The notes: a model not told the origin generated them from the letters alone. 64,000 nt of DNA from Clostridiales bacterium UBA7285 (GCA_002472145.1 DKRJ01000013.1:1-64000); one strand, 5' to 3'; shown: positions 34,300 through 43,556, numbered from the stretch's first letter. Program-made: numbers and translations.

Positions 34300-35100
34300 A
34301 TGATACTCGGAGTAGACATCGGCAACACCCATATCGTGATCGGGATCATAGACAATAAAGGAAACGTCACCGACCACGTCCGCATGAGGACCGACAGATT
34401 CAGGACTTCATACGAGTACGCCGCTGACATCAGGCAGGTACTGGCTTTAAAGAAAATATACGCCGGAAATATCGACGGATCGATAATCTCCTCTGTCGTT
34501 CCGCAGGTGACGCTTACCGTCAGATCAGCGCTTAAATTCCTCTCGGGCAAGGAACCGAAGGTCCTGGGGAACGGCCTGAAAACCGGGCTCGAACTCGATA
34601 TGAACGGACTGACATGCGACGACATCGCGGGAGACCTGATAGCGACGGCAGTCGCGGCAAAGGCCGAATATCCGCTGCCGGCCATAATAATCGACATAGG
34701 TACTGCTGCCACGATAACAGTCATAGATTCTAAGGGCGTATACGTCGGCGGCGCCATCCTCCCGGGACCGGGAACGGCGCTCGACGCGCTCGTAAAGGGA
34801 ACGTCGCTGCTTCCGGCCGTTGATTTCACTCTTCCGGAAGATCCGATCGCAAAGAGCACCGTGGACGCCATGAAGAGCGGCATCATGTACGGCGCCGCGG
34901 GAAGTTTTGACGGCATCATAGACAGATTCACCGAAGAACTGCGCGTCAGGGAGAACGACGATTCACTATCGCCGACTGTCATCGCGACGGGCGGGATGGG
35001 CCGCATCATAGCGCCGATCTGCCGCCACGATATCAGAGTGGACACCATGCTTCTCATAAAGGGCCTCTCCGTCATCTGGAAGTTGAACAAGGAAAAATGA
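34300..35100 (+). CDS. coaX: Type III pantothenate kinase
   Basis: First step of coenzyme A synthesis, phosphorylating pantothenate; type III enzymes are not feedback-inhibited by CoA. 266 aa. ASKHA-fold ATPase motifs: GVDIGNTHIVIG at the start, IIDIGTAATITVID in the middle, and GGAILPGPGTALDAL. ACAGGAG is 7-8 nt before the ATG. The mtnN ribosome site overlaps its stop codon. Confidence 0.95.
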   Translation: MILGVDIGNTHIVIGIIDNKGNVTDHVRMRTDRFRTSYEYAADIRQVLALKKIYAGNIDGSIISSVVPQVTLTVRSALKFLSGKEPKVLGNGLKTGLELDMNGLTCDDIAGDLIATAVAAKAEYPLPAIIIDIGTAATITVIDSKGVYVGGAILPGPGTALDALVKGTSLLPAVDFTLPEDPIAKSTVDAMKSGIMYGAAGSFDGIIDRFTEELRVRENDDSLSPTVIATGGMGRIIAPICRHDIRVDTMLLIKGLSVIWKLNKEK

Positions 35101-35107
35101 GGTAATT

Positions 35108-35812
35108 TTGAAGATCGGCGTTATCGGGGCGATGGAGATCGAAGTGTCGCTCCTCTTATCAAAAATGGATATCGCGCGTAAAGTGGCCAGGGCGGGTATG
35201 GACTTTTCCGAGGGAACGCTCGGCGGCAGAGAGATAGTCGTCGTCAGGAGCGGAGTCGGAAAGGTGAACGCCGCTGCGTGCGTTCAGATGCTTGTGGACA
35301 TTTTCGGCGTTTCGTGCGTCATTAACACGGGAGTCGCAGGATCACTCGATAACAGGATCGAGATAGGTGATCTCGTCGTTTCGTCCGACCTGATACATCA
35401 CGACGCGGACGCCGTCATATTCGGATACGCACCGGGACAGATACCGGGCATGAAGCAGGTATCGTTTGCCGCCGACGCATCTCTCCGCGAAAAGGTAAAG
35501 AACGCCATCAGAAAAGCCGATCCTGACGTGGGCGTTTTCGAGGGAAGGATAGCAAGCGGAGATTCGTTCATCTCGACTGCAGAGAAAAAAGATGAGATCG
35601 CCCGTAAATTCCACGCGCTGTGCTGTGAGATGGAAGGCGCGGCAGTCGCTCAGACGTGCGCCATCAACGGCGTGCCTTTTGTAGTCGTGAGGGCGATATC
35701 CGACAAAGCCGACGGCTCTGTCGGAAAATCATACGAGGAATTTGAAAAAAAGGCGGCGCAGGACTGCGCGCGCCTGGTTGAATATCTGATCAGAAATTTT
35801 GACGAACTGTAG
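35108..35812 (+). CDS. mtnN: 5'-methylthioadenosine/S-adenosylhomocysteine nucleosidase
   Basis: Cleaves the glycosidic bond of methylthioadenosine and S-adenosylhomocysteine, recycling SAM by-products. 234 aa of the PNP/Pfs family: IGVIGAMEIEV at the N-terminus, NTGVAGSL, CEMEGAAVAQTC and the catalytic aspartate in RAISDKADG. The start is TTG at 35108, with GAGGT overlapping the coaX stop. The stop codon is the first unit of a 27-bp tandem repeat that continues to the end of ddl. Confidence 0.94.
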   Translation: MKIGVIGAMEIEVSLLLSKMDIARKVARAGMDFSEGTLGGREIVVVRSGVGKVNAAACVQMLVDIFGVSCVINTGVAGSLDNRIEIGDLVVSSDLIHHDADAVIFGYAPGQIPGMKQVSFAADASLREKVKNAIRKADPDVGVFEGRIASGDSFISTAEKKDEIARKFHALCCEMEGAAVAQTCAINGVPFVVVRAISDKADGSVGKSYEEFEKKAAQDCARLVEYLIRNFDEL

Positions 35813-35890
35813 CCGCTGCCCGACCGTTCCCGCCTGCAGCCGCTGCGTGACCATTCCCGCCTGCAGCCGCTATCTGACGGTTCCCGCTCC
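35810..35890. repeat. Three tandem 27-bp repeats between mtnN and ddl
   Basis: Units at 35810-35836, 35837-35863 and 35864-35890 share the pattern cAGCCGCT-n5-GACC-n2-TTCCCGC-cTG. Adjacent units agree at most positions. The first contains the mtnN stop codon; the third contains the last codons and stop of ddl on the minus strand. There are no spacers, so this is not a CRISPR. Confidence 0.85.
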
Positions 35891-36934
35891 GTTTTCTATG
35901 AGCATTGTGATCAGTGTTTTGTGATCGATCCCGGCGGCTTCCGCGATCTTTGGGTACATGCTTATATTTGTGAAGCCGGGTATCGTATTTATCTCGTTGA
36001 AGACGACCTCTCCGTCTTCTTTCACGAAAAAATCGACACGCGCCAAACTGCAGCAGTCTGCCGCCTTATAGAGTTTTTCCGCCTCATCTCTTATCACCTC
36101 GGCGGAACTTTCCGGTATGTCCGGACTCGTTATCGTCTGCGAGGCCGGATTGTTGTATTTAGAGTCATAATCGTAATATTCCGACGCCGAGAGGATCTCT
36201 CCGATGCCGAGGACGCGCACTTCGTCGCATCCTCCGCCGAATACGGCGCATTCTATCTCACGCCCCGCGATGGCCTCTTCTATCAGTATCTTTCTGTCTA
36301 TCTCGGCCGCCGCGGCTAATGCCGCTCCGAGTCCGGAAACGTCCATGACCTTAGAAACGCCGCATGATGAGCCTGCGTTGGAAGGCTTTACGAACACCGG
36401 GTATCCGAAGTCCTCTCGGATCTTACGGTCGAGTGCGTCGACGTTTTCAGCATCGGCCGGGGATGCTTTGATGTAAGAAGCCTGCCTGATCCCGAGTTCG
36501 CCGGCTAATATTTTGGTGTAGAACTTATCCATGCATATGGAGGAGGAAAGCACTCCGGAGCCGACGTACGGCAGCCCCGCGAGTTCGAAGAGCCCCTGTA
36601 TCGTCCCGTCCTCGCCGTATTTACCGTGAAGGACAGGGAATGCGCAGTCCACGCGAGCCCTTACGATCTCGCCCGATTCATCGTCAAAGAATATCACGGA
36701 CCTGTCACACGAGTCGGGAGAGAGGACGGCGCGCCTTCTGCCGAATTCCCAGGTCCCGTCGAGTATGTCCATATCCGAGTCGACGGAGAGCCACTTACCG
36801 CTTTTTGTTATACCTATGATGACCGGGATAAATCTGTCTCTGTCAAGGCTCCGTATCACGTTCACGGCAGAACTGCAGGAGACCTCGTGCTCCGACGACA
36901 TCCCGCCGAAAATTATCAGTATTTTCTTCTTCAT
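35870..36934 (-). CDS. ddl: D-alanine--D-alanine ligase
   Basis: ATP-grasp enzyme making the D-Ala-D-Ala end of the peptidoglycan stem; works with alr and murC in this window. 354 aa: FGGMSSEHEVSCSSA at the N-terminus, LHGKYGEDGTIQG, YPVFVKPSNAGSSCGVSKV, the omega-loop SEYYDYDSKYNN with the tyrosine pattern expected for D-Ala-D-Ala rather than D-Ala-D-Lac enzymes, and FNEINTIPGFTNISMYPK. Vancomycin-type substitution is therefore not indicated. The last few codons lie in the third copy of a 27-bp tandem repeat. ACGGAGA precedes the ATG. Confidence 0.95.
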   Translation of the reverse strand: MKKKILIIFGGMSSEHEVSCSSAVNVIRSLDRDRFIPVIIGITKSGKWLSVDSDMDILDGTWEFGRRRAVLSPDSCDRSVIFFDDESGEIVRARVDCAFPVLHGKYGEDGTIQGLFELAGLPYVGSGVLSSSICMDKFYTKILAGELGIRQASYIKASPADAENVDALDRKIREDFGYPVFVKPSNAGSSCGVSKVMDVSGLGAALAAAAEIDRKILIEEAIAGREIECAVFGGGCDEVRVLGIGEILSASEYYDYDSKYNNPASQTITSPDIPESSAEVIRDEAEKLYKAADCCSLARVDFFVKEDGEVVFNEINTIPGFTNISMYPKIAEAAGIDHKTLITMLIENGAGTVR

Positions 36935-37009
36935 TTCAAATCTCCGTAAATGTTTCCGCGCGATATGATCAGATCCGCCTGCGTGCCGATCACGATCGCT
37001 GCGCTGTAA

Positions 37010-37018
37010 ATTATATCA
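37010..37018 (-). promoter_or_regulatory. Extended -10 promoter of ddl
   Basis: TGATATAAT on the minus strand (37018-37010), about 75 nt before the ddl start codon. No good -35 box at 17 nt. Confidence 0.5.
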
Positions 37019-37133
37019 TAAAACCAGGTAAATCTCCCGCTGTCCTGAACAGGTAGGGAATACAGACGTATATCGATCGGATCGGGAACGATTTTTTGTC
37101 CCGGGAAGCCGCCCGCAAAACACGGCGGAGTCC

Positions 37134-37162
37134 TTGCGGGAATGACGTTTTTAAGGTATTAT
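37134..37162 (+). promoter_or_regulatory. valS promoter
   Basis: TTGCGG (37134-37139), 17 nt, TATTAT (37157-37162). The short leader (about 33 nt) has no T-box signature. Upstream, CCCGCAA (37112-37118) and TTGCGGG (37134-37140) form an inverted repeat that includes the -35 box. Confidence 0.6.
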
Positions 37163-37201
37163 AGTAAGAGTGTTTTTTGAACAGGAAAGGGGAAACTGAC
37201 G

Positions 37202-39874
37202 ATGGAGAACAATCTGTCAAAGACATACGATCCGAAGGAATTCGAGGACCGTATCTACAAGATGTGGGAGGACGGCGGCTGCTTCAGGGCCGAGGTCGAT
37301 CCGGCAAAGGAGCCGTTCACTATTATCATGCCTCCTCCGAACATCACGGGACAACTCCACATCGGGCACGCGCTCGATCATACCCTTCAGGACATACTGA
37401 TCCGATATAAGAGGATGCAGGGATATTCCGCACTCTGGCTCCCGGGCTCCGATCACGCGAGCATCGCGACGGAGGTAAAGGTCGCCGACTACATTAAGGA
37501 GACCGAAGGAAAGACAAAGGAAGAGATCGGAAGAGATGAGTTCATCAGCCGCGCATGGAAATGGAAGGAAGAATACGGCGGAAGGATAACGAGGCAGTGC
37601 CGCAGGCTGGGCGATTCATGCGACTGGAGCCGCGAACGCTTCACTATGGACGAAGGCTGCAGCAAGGCCGTCAGGCATCAGTTCGTTTCGCTGTATCAAA
37701 AAGGCCTCATCTACAGGGGCAACAGGCTCATAAACTGGTGCCCGAGCTGCGGGACATCTCTTTCCGACGCCGAGGTCGAGCATAACGACAAAGACGGATT
37801 CTACTGGTATTTCAGATATCCTGCGGCCGAGGAAGGCGGCAGAGACATAGTAGTCGCCACATCACGCCCGGAAACGATGTTCGGCGACGTCGCCATCGCG
37901 GTCAACCCGGACGACGACAGATACAGGGATCTCGTCGGAGAATATGTGATCCTGCCTCTCGTCGGCAGAAAGATCCCCGTCATCGCGGACCCGTATCCCG
38001 ATCCGGAAAAAGGGACCGGCGCAGTGAAGATCACGCCTGCGCACGACCCTAACGACTTTGAAGTCGGGCAGAGACACGGGCTCGAGGTCCTCTCATGCAT
38101 TGATAAAGACGCGTCCATGAACGAACTGGCAGGGAAATACGCCGGCATGGACCGCTACGAATGCCGCAAGGCCTGGGTAAAGGACCTCGACGACGCGGGA
38201 TATCTCGTAAAGACCGAAAAGATGGTGATACCGGTCGCGGAATGCTACCGCTGCCATACGGTAATAGAGCCGATGATCTCCGACCAGTGGTTCGTAAAGA
38301 TGGACGAACTCGCGAAGCCCGCGATCGAGGCGGCCGAGACGGGCAGGATCAAATTCGTTCCGGAGCGATTTGAAAAGACGTACCTGCGCTGGCTGTACGA
38401 CATCAGAGACTGGTGCATCTCCAGGCAGCTCTGGTGGGGACACAGGATCCCGGCGTGGTACTGTCAGGACTGCGGCGAGATGATCGTTTCCGAGGATGAA
38501 CCTCAAACGTGCCCGAAGTGCGGCAGTTCCAACCTTAAACAGGACGAAGACGTTCTGGATACGTGGTTCTCGTCCGCGCTCTGGCCGTTCAGCACGCTCG
38601 GATGGCCTGAAAAGACTGCGGATCTCGATTACTTCTATCCGACGAACGTCATGGTCACGGCATATGACATCATATTCTTCTGGGTCGTCAGGATGGCTTT
38701 CTCCGGACTGGAGGCCATGAACGACGTTCCGTTCAGAACTGTCTACATACACGGGATCGTCAGAGACTCGGAAGGCCGCAAGATGAGCAAATCGCTCGGG
38801 AACGGCGTCGACCCTCTGCAGATCATCGACGAGTACGGCGCAGACGCGCTCAGATTCATGCTCTCCACCGGCATCACACCCGGAAACGACATGAGGTTCA
38901 CGGACGACAGGCTGGAATCCGCGCGCAACTTTGCCAACAAACTCTGGAACGCTTCCAGGTTCACCATAATGAACATCAAAGCCGAGGACGGTTCCTTCCT
39001 CCCTATGACGGACGGAAGGAGCGGCGCTCTCCGCGACGAGGATAAATGGATCATCGACCGCGTCTCCGAAGCGATAGACTACGTAAACACCGCTATGGGA
39101 AGATACGATCTGGCGATGGCGGGACAGAAGGTGTATGACCTGATCTGGAACGAATTCTGCGACTGGTATATCGAATTCGTAAAGAAGAGACTCTGGTCTG
39201 ACGACGAAGAGGATAAGAAGGTCGCGAGAGGCGTTCTGGTGCGCGAACTTACAGACATGCTCAAACTGCTGCACCCGTTCATGCCGTTCATTACTGAAGA
39301 GATCTACGGGTTCCTGCCTCACGAAGATGGTTATCTGATAAAAGCATCATGGCCGACGGCCGGAGATAGTGACAGGTTCCCGGAGGGATCGGCAAATGTG
39401 GCTTTGGCGATGTCTATGATAAAGACAGTCAGGAACATCCGCGTCGAGGCTGAAGCTTCGCCTGCGAAGAAACTCTCCGCATACTTTGTCGCCCAGGGCG
39501 GCGTACTCGATTCCCTGAAGGACGAGGAACGCCTGATCTGTGACATTGCGAACCTGAAGGAAGCCGTATTCTCCGAAGATTCATCGGCAGTCCCTAAAGA
39601 GGTCATGTCGGCCGTAGACAGCGGCGTAGAGATCTACATACCGCTCGACGAGCTCGTCGACTTCAACGCCGAATACGAGAGGCTGACCAAAGAGAAGAAG
39701 AGACTCGAGAGCGAGGTAAAGCGCGCGTATGGGAAACTGGCGAACGGAGGTTTTGTCAGCAAAGCGCCTCAGCGCCTGATAGACGAGGAAAAGGCAAAAC
39801 TGGCTTCATATCAGCAGGATCTCGATAAGGTGAACGACCGTCTGTCGATGGTCGCCGCCAAGATCGGAAAGTAA
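37202..39874 (+). CDS. valS: Valine--tRNA ligase
   Basis: Class I aminoacyl-tRNA synthetase, 890 aa. The HIGH motif is in PPPNITGQLHIGHALDH (near residue 50), the KMSKS loop in GRKMSKSLGN (near 526), and an editing (CP1) domain lies between, with ATSRPETMFGDVA. A zinc-finger-like CQDCGEMIV ... CPKCGSSN is inserted before the second half. The C-terminus has the ValRS coiled coil (EYERLTKEKKRLESEVKRAYGKLAN). AGGAAAGGGG precedes the ATG. It is transcribed divergently from ddl. Confidence 0.97.
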   Translation: MENNLSKTYDPKEFEDRIYKMWEDGGCFRAEVDPAKEPFTIIMPPPNITGQLHIGHALDHTLQDILIRYKRMQGYSALWLPGSDHASIATEVKVADYIKETEGKTKEEIGRDEFISRAWKWKEEYGGRITRQCRRLGDSCDWSRERFTMDEGCSKAVRHQFVSLYQKGLIYRGNRLINWCPSCGTSLSDAEVEHNDKDGFYWYFRYPAAEEGGRDIVVATSRPETMFGDVAIAVNPDDDRYRDLVGEYVILPLVGRKIPVIADPYPDPEKGTGAVKITPAHDPNDFEVGQRHGLEVLSCIDKDASMNELAGKYAGMDRYECRKAWVKDLDDAGYLVKTEKMVIPVAECYRCHTVIEPMISDQWFVKMDELAKPAIEAAETGRIKFVPERFEKTYLRWLYDIRDWCISRQLWWGHRIPAWYCQDCGEMIVSEDEPQTCPKCGSSNLKQDEDVLDTWFSSALWPFSTLGWPEKTADLDYFYPTNVMVTAYDIIFFWVVRMAFSGLEAMNDVPFRTVYIHGIVRDSEGRKMSKSLGNGVDPLQIIDEYGADALRFMLSTGITPGNDMRFTDDRLESARNFANKLWNASRFTIMNIKAEDGSFLPMTDGRSGALRDEDKWIIDRVSEAIDYVNTAMGRYDLAMAGQKVYDLIWNEFCDWYIEFVKKRLWSDDEEDKKVARGVLVRELTDMLKLLHPFMPFITEEIYGFLPHEDGYLIKASWPTAGDSDRFPEGSANVALAMSMIKTVRNIRVEAEASPAKKLSAYFVAQGGVLDSLKDEERLICDIANLKEAVFSEDSSAVPKEVMSAVDSGVEIYIPLDELVDFNAEYERLTKEKKRLESEVKRAYGKLANGGFVSKAPQRLIDEEKAKLASYQQDLDKVNDRLSMVAAKIGK

Positions 39875-39936
39875 ACGCATCTCCCCGGAGCGCATGAAAA
39901 CTCCGGCGGGAACGGCAGGCGAAAGGAGTCGGAACT

Positions 39937-40401
39937 ATGAAAGTAAACGGCAGAAAACTGACTATGCGCCCCACGGACGACTATGACAGGCTCGTCGCAT
40001 TTTTCATCGAGAACGGCCTGGAATTTTCCGAGGAAGACGAGGAGGACGAGGTCCCGGAGGACATCGTAAAACTCTACGAAGTGACAGATGAGGACGGGCG
40101 CCTGATCGGAGGCGTCTGCCTCGCGTACCGGCAGAATGAATACATCATAGACGGGATAGCAGTCGAACCGGAATTCCGCAAATCGAAGATCGGGCTTGAG
40201 ATGCTGAACAAAGCCCTCGACGACGCAGCGTCTCTCGGAGCTGAGAACGTCTATCTCGTCGCTAAGGCTCCGGGATTTTTCCGCAAGCGCGGCTTTGTCA
40301 CGATCTCCGCTGAAGACGCGCCGGAATTCTACGAGTGCAGGACGTGTCCTCAGTTCAACAAAAACTGCTTCCCGGAGATAATGAAACTGAAACTTGAGTG
40401 A
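39937..40401 (+). CDS. GNAT-family N-acetyltransferase
   Basis: 154 aa with a GNAT core: LIGGVCLAYRQNEYIIDGIAVEPEFRKSKIGLEMLNKALDDA contains the V-x-P-x-[FY]-R-x-x-x-I-G acetyl-CoA loop, somewhat degenerate (KSKIG instead of Q/R-x-x-G-x-G/A). The C-terminus has a three-cysteine pattern C-x2-C-x6-C (CRTCPQFNKNCFPEIM) seen in some clostridial GNAT proteins, possibly metal binding. The residues around 30-50 are very acidic. Substrate is unknown. It lies 62 bp after valS, beyond a small hairpin (39892-39915) with no U-tract. AAAGGAG precedes the ATG. Confidence 0.8.
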   Translation: MKVNGRKLTMRPTDDYDRLVAFFIENGLEFSEEDEEDEVPEDIVKLYEVTDEDGRLIGGVCLAYRQNEYIIDGIAVEPEFRKSKIGLEMLNKALDDAASLGAENVYLVAKAPGFFRKRGFVTISAEDAPEFYECRTCPQFNKNCFPEIMKLKLE

Positions 40402-40451
40402 CCGGCATCCGCGGCGGATGCCGGCGGCCCGCTCACAGGTCACGGTTTTGT
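40402..40451 (+). terminator. Probable terminator after the acetyltransferase gene
   Basis: A perfect 10-bp stem CCGGCATCCG/CGGATGCCGG (40402-40411 with 40415-40424), directly after the stop codon. The T-rich GGTTTTGTTC comes 20 nt later, so the terminator is not canonical. GTGACC and GGTCAC flank the structure and could form an outer stem. Confidence 0.5.
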
Positions 40452-40516
40452 TCGAAACGCTTTAACAGAGCGGAAAAATAATCGTCTGAAACAAATTTCA
40501 AGAAGGGAGACCCAAA

Positions 40517-41770
40517 GTGTTTACAAGAGACGGCAAAGACACAAGCGATTACAATGTAAAGAATTATGAGTTCATCAGCAGGACTTCTCCGAAGGTAGGA
40601 GAACTCGTAAAGAAAGAGTACGAACGCCAGAAGAACAACGTCGAACTCATAGCGTCCGAAAACTACTGCTCAGAGGCTGTCCTCGCGGCCTGCGGCAGCT
40701 GCCTGTCATGGAAATACGCCGAGGGCTACCCATATGTAAGAACGAGCGGGAATAAAGGCCGCTACTACGGCGGAACGAAATACGTCGACGAGCTGGAGGA
40801 ATACTGCTGCGATAAATGGAGAGAGGTCTTCCACACCGACTACCACGTCAACGTCCAGCCGCACAGCGGATCGCAGGCGAACTTTGCCGCCTACAGAGCG
40901 GTCATCAGACCGGGCGACAAGGTCCTGGCAATGGTCCTGGCAAACGGCGGTCATCTCACACACGGCTCGAGCGTAAGCTTCAGCGGCTCGCTCTACGATT
41001 TCTCGTTCTACGACGTCGACGAGAACGGCTTCATCGACATGGAGGACGTAAGGCGCAAGGCTCTCGAGATCAAGCCTAAGCTTATCCTCGCCGGAGCGTC
41101 GGCATATTCCAGGATAATCGACTTCAAGGCGTTCTCCGAGATAGCAAAGGAAGTCGGGGCGTACTTCATGGTAGACATGGCCCACATCGCGGGACTCGTC
41201 GCGGCTGGCGAGCATCCTACGCCGTTCGGATACGCCGATCTGATCACCACGACGACGCATAAGACTCTGCGCGGACCGAGAGGAGGACTGATCTTCTCCA
41301 GACCTGAACTCGCCAAGAAGGTCGACAGCGCCGTATTCCCGTACTCTCAGGGCGGCCCGCTGGAACACATAATCGCCGGAAAGGCGGTATGCGCCGAGGA
41401 GGCATGTACGCCTGAATTCAAGGAATACGCCCACCAGGTCGTCCTTAACTGCAAGGCGTTCGCCGACGAATTCATCAAGCTCGGATATAAGATCGTTACA
41501 GGCGGTACCGACAACCACGTTTTCCTGATCGACCTTTCGGATCTTCCGATCAGCGGCAGAGAACTTCAGGAGCGCGCCGACGAGAGAGGCATCACTCTCA
41601 ACAAAAACTGCGTACCGGGAGATCAGAAATCGCCTAAGGAAACGAGCGGCGTGCGCGTAGGCACAGCGCCTATGACCACCCGCGGATATAAAGAAGATGA
41701 CTTCAGGGAAGTCGCAAGACGCCTCGACGTCATCATCAAAGAACTCGTAAAAGAAAAGAGTGAACAGTAA
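40517..41770 (+). CDS. glyA: Serine hydroxymethyltransferase
   Basis: PLP enzyme interconverting serine and glycine with tetrahydrofolate; metabolically linked to the glycine cleavage system in this window. 417 aa. ELIASENYCSEAV, the YAEGYPYVRTSGNKGRYYGG segment, and the PLP lysine in TTTTHKTLRGPRGG (Lys249). The start is GTG at 40517 with AGAAGGGAG upstream. The N-terminus has about 17 residues before the usual start of the family. No riboswitch is visible in front of it. The plsX ATG follows its stop codon directly. Confidence 0.95.
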   Translation: MFTRDGKDTSDYNVKNYEFISRTSPKVGELVKKEYERQKNNVELIASENYCSEAVLAACGSCLSWKYAEGYPYVRTSGNKGRYYGGTKYVDELEEYCCDKWREVFHTDYHVNVQPHSGSQANFAAYRAVIRPGDKVLAMVLANGGHLTHGSSVSFSGSLYDFSFYDVDENGFIDMEDVRRKALEIKPKLILAGASAYSRIIDFKAFSEIAKEVGAYFMVDMAHIAGLVAAGEHPTPFGYADLITTTTHKTLRGPRGGLIFSRPELAKKVDSAVFPYSQGGPLEHIIAGKAVCAEEACTPEFKEYAHQVVLNCKAFADEFIKLGYKIVTGGTDNHVFLIDLSDLPISGRELQERADERGITLNKNCVPGDQKSPKETSGVRVGTAPMTTRGYKEDDFREVARRLDVIIKELVKEKSEQ

Positions 41771-42781
41771 ATGAGGATAATCGTAGACGGAATGGGCGGG
41801 GACAACGCCCCTCTCGAAATCGTAAAGGGATGCATAGACGCTTCTTCCGAGACTGACGCACAGATCTCTGTTATCGGACGCGAAGAAGATCTTCTGAAGG
41901 CTTTCAAGGAATGCAATTACGAAGGCGACATCGACATAATCAACGCCTCCGAAGTGATTGCCAACGACGAAGTTCCATCGCGTGCAGTCATGACTAAGAA
42001 GGACTCTTCGATCGTAAAAGCGCTTGAAATGCTGAAAAAAGGTGAAGCAGACGCTTTCGTCTCCGCCGGGAACACCGGCGCGATGCTCGCCGGAGGTATG
42101 TTCGTCCTGGGAAGGATCCCGGGCATCGACAGGCCGGCTATAGCGACGATCTACCCGATAATGGGGAAGGAACCTTCGATGCTCGTGGACGCCGGCGCCA
42201 ACGCGAACTGCAAGCCTAACACGCTCCTTGAGTTCGCCACGATGGCGACTACCTACATGGAAAAGGTCATCGGAAGAAAGAACCCTACCGTAGGGCTCGT
42301 AAACAACGGCAGCGAGAGCCATAAGGGATCCACTCTGACAAAAGCGGCTTACGAGAATCTGAAAAACAGCGACCTCAACTTCATAGGGAACGTCGAGGCC
42401 AGAGACCTTCCTGACGGAGTTGCCGACATCTACGTCACCGACGGCTTCACGGGAAACGTCATTCTCAAACTCACAGAGGGGATGGCGATGATGATGATGC
42501 GCGAACTGAAGAAGAGGATGACCTCGACGACAAAGGCGAAACTCGGCGCGCTCATGATGAAGGATCAGTTGAAGGAACTGAAAGCCGCTTTTGACTACAC
42601 GGAATACGGCGGGGCGCCTATCCTCGGGGTCAGAGGCATCATAGTAAAGATGCACGGCTCGTCGGACGCGTATGCCGTTAAAAACGCAGTCCTGGCGACC
42701 ATACCGTTTTACGAGAACAAGGTCATCGAAATGATATCAGACGCGGTGCTGGAGAACGAGGCGATCCTCGAAGAATACTGA
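41771..42781 (+). CDS. plsX: Phosphate acyltransferase PlsX
   Basis: Makes acyl-phosphate from acyl-ACP, the donor used by PlsY (encoded at 49358) to start phospholipid synthesis. 336 aa. VDGMGGDNAPLEIVKGC at the start, VSAGNTGAMLAGG, PSMLVDAGANANCKP, and GFTGNVILKLTEGMA are family motifs. The ATG directly abuts the glyA stop. In most Bacillota plsX is followed by fabD, fabG and acpP before rnc; these are absent here. Confidence 0.95.
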   Translation: MRIIVDGMGGDNAPLEIVKGCIDASSETDAQISVIGREEDLLKAFKECNYEGDIDIINASEVIANDEVPSRAVMTKKDSSIVKALEMLKKGEADAFVSAGNTGAMLAGGMFVLGRIPGIDRPAIATIYPIMGKEPSMLVDAGANANCKPNTLLEFATMATTYMEKVIGRKNPTVGLVNNGSESHKGSTLTKAAYENLKNSDLNFIGNVEARDLPDGVADIYVTDGFTGNVILKLTEGMAMMMMRELKKRMTSTTKAKLGALMMKDQLKELKAAFDYTEYGGAPILGVRGIIVKMHGSSDAYAVKNAVLATIPFYENKVIEMISDAVLENEAILEEY

Positions 42782-42851
42782 CGCGCTATATCAATAACAT
42801 ATGCACGGTTATACAGGAAAACGATTATACAGGTAGACCGGGAATCTTAAT

Positions 42852-43556
42852 TTGGATACATCTAAATTCGAAAAAATAATTTCATATTCGTTCAAAGACA
42901 AGAGACTTTTAGAGGAGGCGCTCACCCACAGTTCCCTCAATCTCACGGGACCCCGGGGCGAGCGCTTTGACAACGAGAGGCTTGAATTCGTCGGCGACGC
43001 CATACTGGACGCCGTCATCGGAGCGGAACTGTTCGAGTGTCTTCCCGATGCACAGGAAGGCGTTTTGACGAAACTGAGGGCGATGATCGTCTGCGAGGAC
43101 GGGAACGCCGGGGCCGCATCGAGGCTGTCGCTATCGGACTTTCTCAGGATGGGCCGGGGCGAAGAGAAAACGGGAGGGCGCGAGCGCAAGTCCATCTCTT
43201 CGGACGCACTCGAGGCCGTGATCGGCGCCGTCTACGAGGACGGAGGATTCGAAGCGGCAAAGGAGTTCATACTGCGCGTCTTCTCCGATCAGATCGACGA
43301 GGCAGTTTCAGGCGGAGCGTGCGGCGATTTCAAGTCGGAACTTCAGGAGACGCTTCAGTCGCAGTTCAAAGGAGCGGCGCACATAGAGTACAGCGTCACA
43401 GACGAAACGGGTCCCGAACACGACAAGACTTTTTTTGTCAGCGTATCGTTGAACGGAAATGAGATCGGAAAGGGATCTGGCAAAACGAAGAAACAGGCGG
43501 AACAAAACGCGGCTGAGAACGCGCTGGGGAAGGGCCTTACACGGCATGTATTTTAA
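42852..43556 (+). CDS. rnc: Ribonuclease III
   Basis: Cleaves double-stranded RNA, including rRNA precursors. 234 aa: RNase III domain with LTHSSLN and NERLEFVGDAILDAVIG (catalytic Glu and Asp), then a C-terminal double-stranded-RNA-binding domain (DFKSELQETLQSQFKG ... GSGKTKKQAEQNAAENAL). I take TTG at 42852 as the start because the conserved fold begins right after; the site GGGAATC is weak. The end overlaps smc by 11 bp. Confidence 0.93.
   Translation: MDTSKFEKIISYSFKDKRLLEEALTHSSLNLTGPRGERFDNERLEFVGDAILDAVIGAELFECLPDAQEGVLTKLRAMIVCEDGNAGAASRLSLSDFLRMGRGEEKTGGRERKSISSDALEAVIGAVYEDGGFEAAKEFILRVFSDQIDEAVSGGACGDFKSELQETLQSQFKGAAHIEYSVTDETGPEHDKTFFVSVSLNGNEIGKGSGKTKKQAEQNAAENALGKGLTRHVF

Noticed and set aside
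35810..35890. CRISPR array
   Set aside because: The 27-bp units are directly adjacent with no spacers and no cas genes; the same holds for the 29-bp units at 61862-61948.
36935..37201. T-box leader before valS
   Set aside because: No T-box sequence (GGTGGnACCGCG) and the promoter lies only about 40 nt before the start codon.
40706..42655. A 649-codon minus-strand open frame across glyA and plsX
   Set aside because: It crosses two well-supported genes, shows low-complexity Arg/Val/His-rich composition, and resembles no family; produced by codon bias of the true genes.
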